From positions 1 to 5,896 of the forward strand of contig JAGWQR010000090.1 in the NCBI GenBank assembly GCA_028869975.1: a stretch of DNA of 5,896 nt, in the 5' to 3' direction. The stretch comes from Alphaproteobacteria bacterium. Lineage in GTDB: Bacteria > Pseudomonadota > Alphaproteobacteria > Sphingomonadales > Sphingomonadaceae. Below, piece by piece: positions 5,761 through 5,896 of this stretch; within the stretch, counting starts at the first letter, position 1; each line of letters starts with the position of its first letter. The position numbers and the translations under genes were made by a program. The notes below the pieces were generated by a model. The model did no database searches. It was not told where the DNA came from and saw only the letters and a list, made by a program, of their open reading frames with translations.

Positions 5761-5896
5761 GCCATGTTGACATAAGATTTCAACCATAGTCTTGCGGCGG
5801 CGAGGTTGAGGAAGCTCTCGAAGGAGAGGATTGTTTTGTCGTAGCGGGTTGCAATGCGTCTTTGGTTCTTGAGATGGGCGAACATGCGCTCGATGC
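5757..5896 (-). CDS. IS5-family transposase, C-terminal end (cut by window edge)
   Basis: The minus strand from the right edge encodes 45 residues and a TAG stop. They open with IERMFAHLKNQRRIATRYDK, the conserved C-terminal signature of IS5-family DDE transposases. The glutamate of IERMF is the third catalytic acid, and RRIATRYDK is the basic segment after it. A hydrophobic end follows (FLNLAAARLWLKSYVNMA). The N-terminal part, with the two aspartates, is beyond the window. The stop codon (TAG, from plus-strand CTA at 5757-5759) overlaps the gyrA stop (5758-5760), so the two genes converge. Whether the full copy is intact cannot be judged. The family assignment is strong but the subgroup is not determined. 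Confidence 0.9.
   Translation of the reverse strand, partial: IERMFAHLKNQRRIATRYDKTILSFESFLNLAAARLWLKSYVNMA
5761..5896. mobile_element. End of an IS5-family insertion sequence abutting the gyrA stop
   Basis: Homology to a transposase begins immediately after the gyrA stop, so the element boundary must lie at about 5758-5761. The boundary coincides with CTAG (5757-5760), which fits the YTAR target known for the IS5 group. If CTAG is the duplicated target, the element starts with GCCATGTTGACATAAG. A two-base TA target would instead put its first base at G5760. The other terminal inverted repeat and second target copy lie outside the window, so the exact end is inferred. Confidence 0.7.

Noticed and set aside
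5815..5828. Small hairpin CTCTC-GAAG-GAGAG after gyrA as a terminator
   Set aside because: It lies inside conserved transposase coding sequence, has a short stem and no T-tract. It is explained by codons.

Overview
The window comes from a GC-rich alphaproteobacterial chromosome, most likely from the Sphingomonadales. This is inferred from the style of the GyrA, YbgC and TolQ sequences, the high GC content, and a C-terminal GyrA insert that I recall from alphaproteobacteria. The genus cannot be fixed from the sequence alone. Most of the window is housekeeping DNA, with one mobile element entering at the right edge.

Left part (1-1585, minus strand): a tightly coupled run of three genes, read right to left. 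They are a NUDIX hydrolase, the acyl-CoA thioesterase YbgC, and the first 126 codons of TolQ, which leaves the window at base 1. Both junctions are 4-base ATGA overlaps. This is the head of a tol-pal envelope operon with a NUDIX gene in front. The 130-base gap ahead of it (1586-1715) holds a possible promoter and a striking 13-base inverted repeat with one mismatch.

Middle (1716-3099): a minus-strand gene for an exported, TPR-like repeat protein of unknown function, with a clear signal peptide and a good ribosome binding site that fixes its start. The 175-base divergent gap between it and gyrA holds a strong 12-base inverted repeat. The loop of this repeat is complementary to the gyrA start-codon region.

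Right part (3100-5760, plus strand): a complete gyrA of 886 codons. The active-site tyrosine, intercalating isoleucine and GyrA box are present. The quinolone-resistance region is unusual: methionine sits where E. coli has Asp87, and serine where E. coli has Ala67. Directly after the gyrA stop, on the opposite strand, lies the C-terminal end of an IS5-family DDE transposase. Its stop codon shares the palindrome CTAG with the gyrA stop, so the element appears to have inserted exactly at the end of gyrA.

I found no RNA gene, CRISPR array, prophage or defence system, and nothing that amounts to a new multi-gene system. The points most worth following up are the GyrA residue-87 substitution, the IS junction at the gyrA stop, and the two intergenic inverted repeats.
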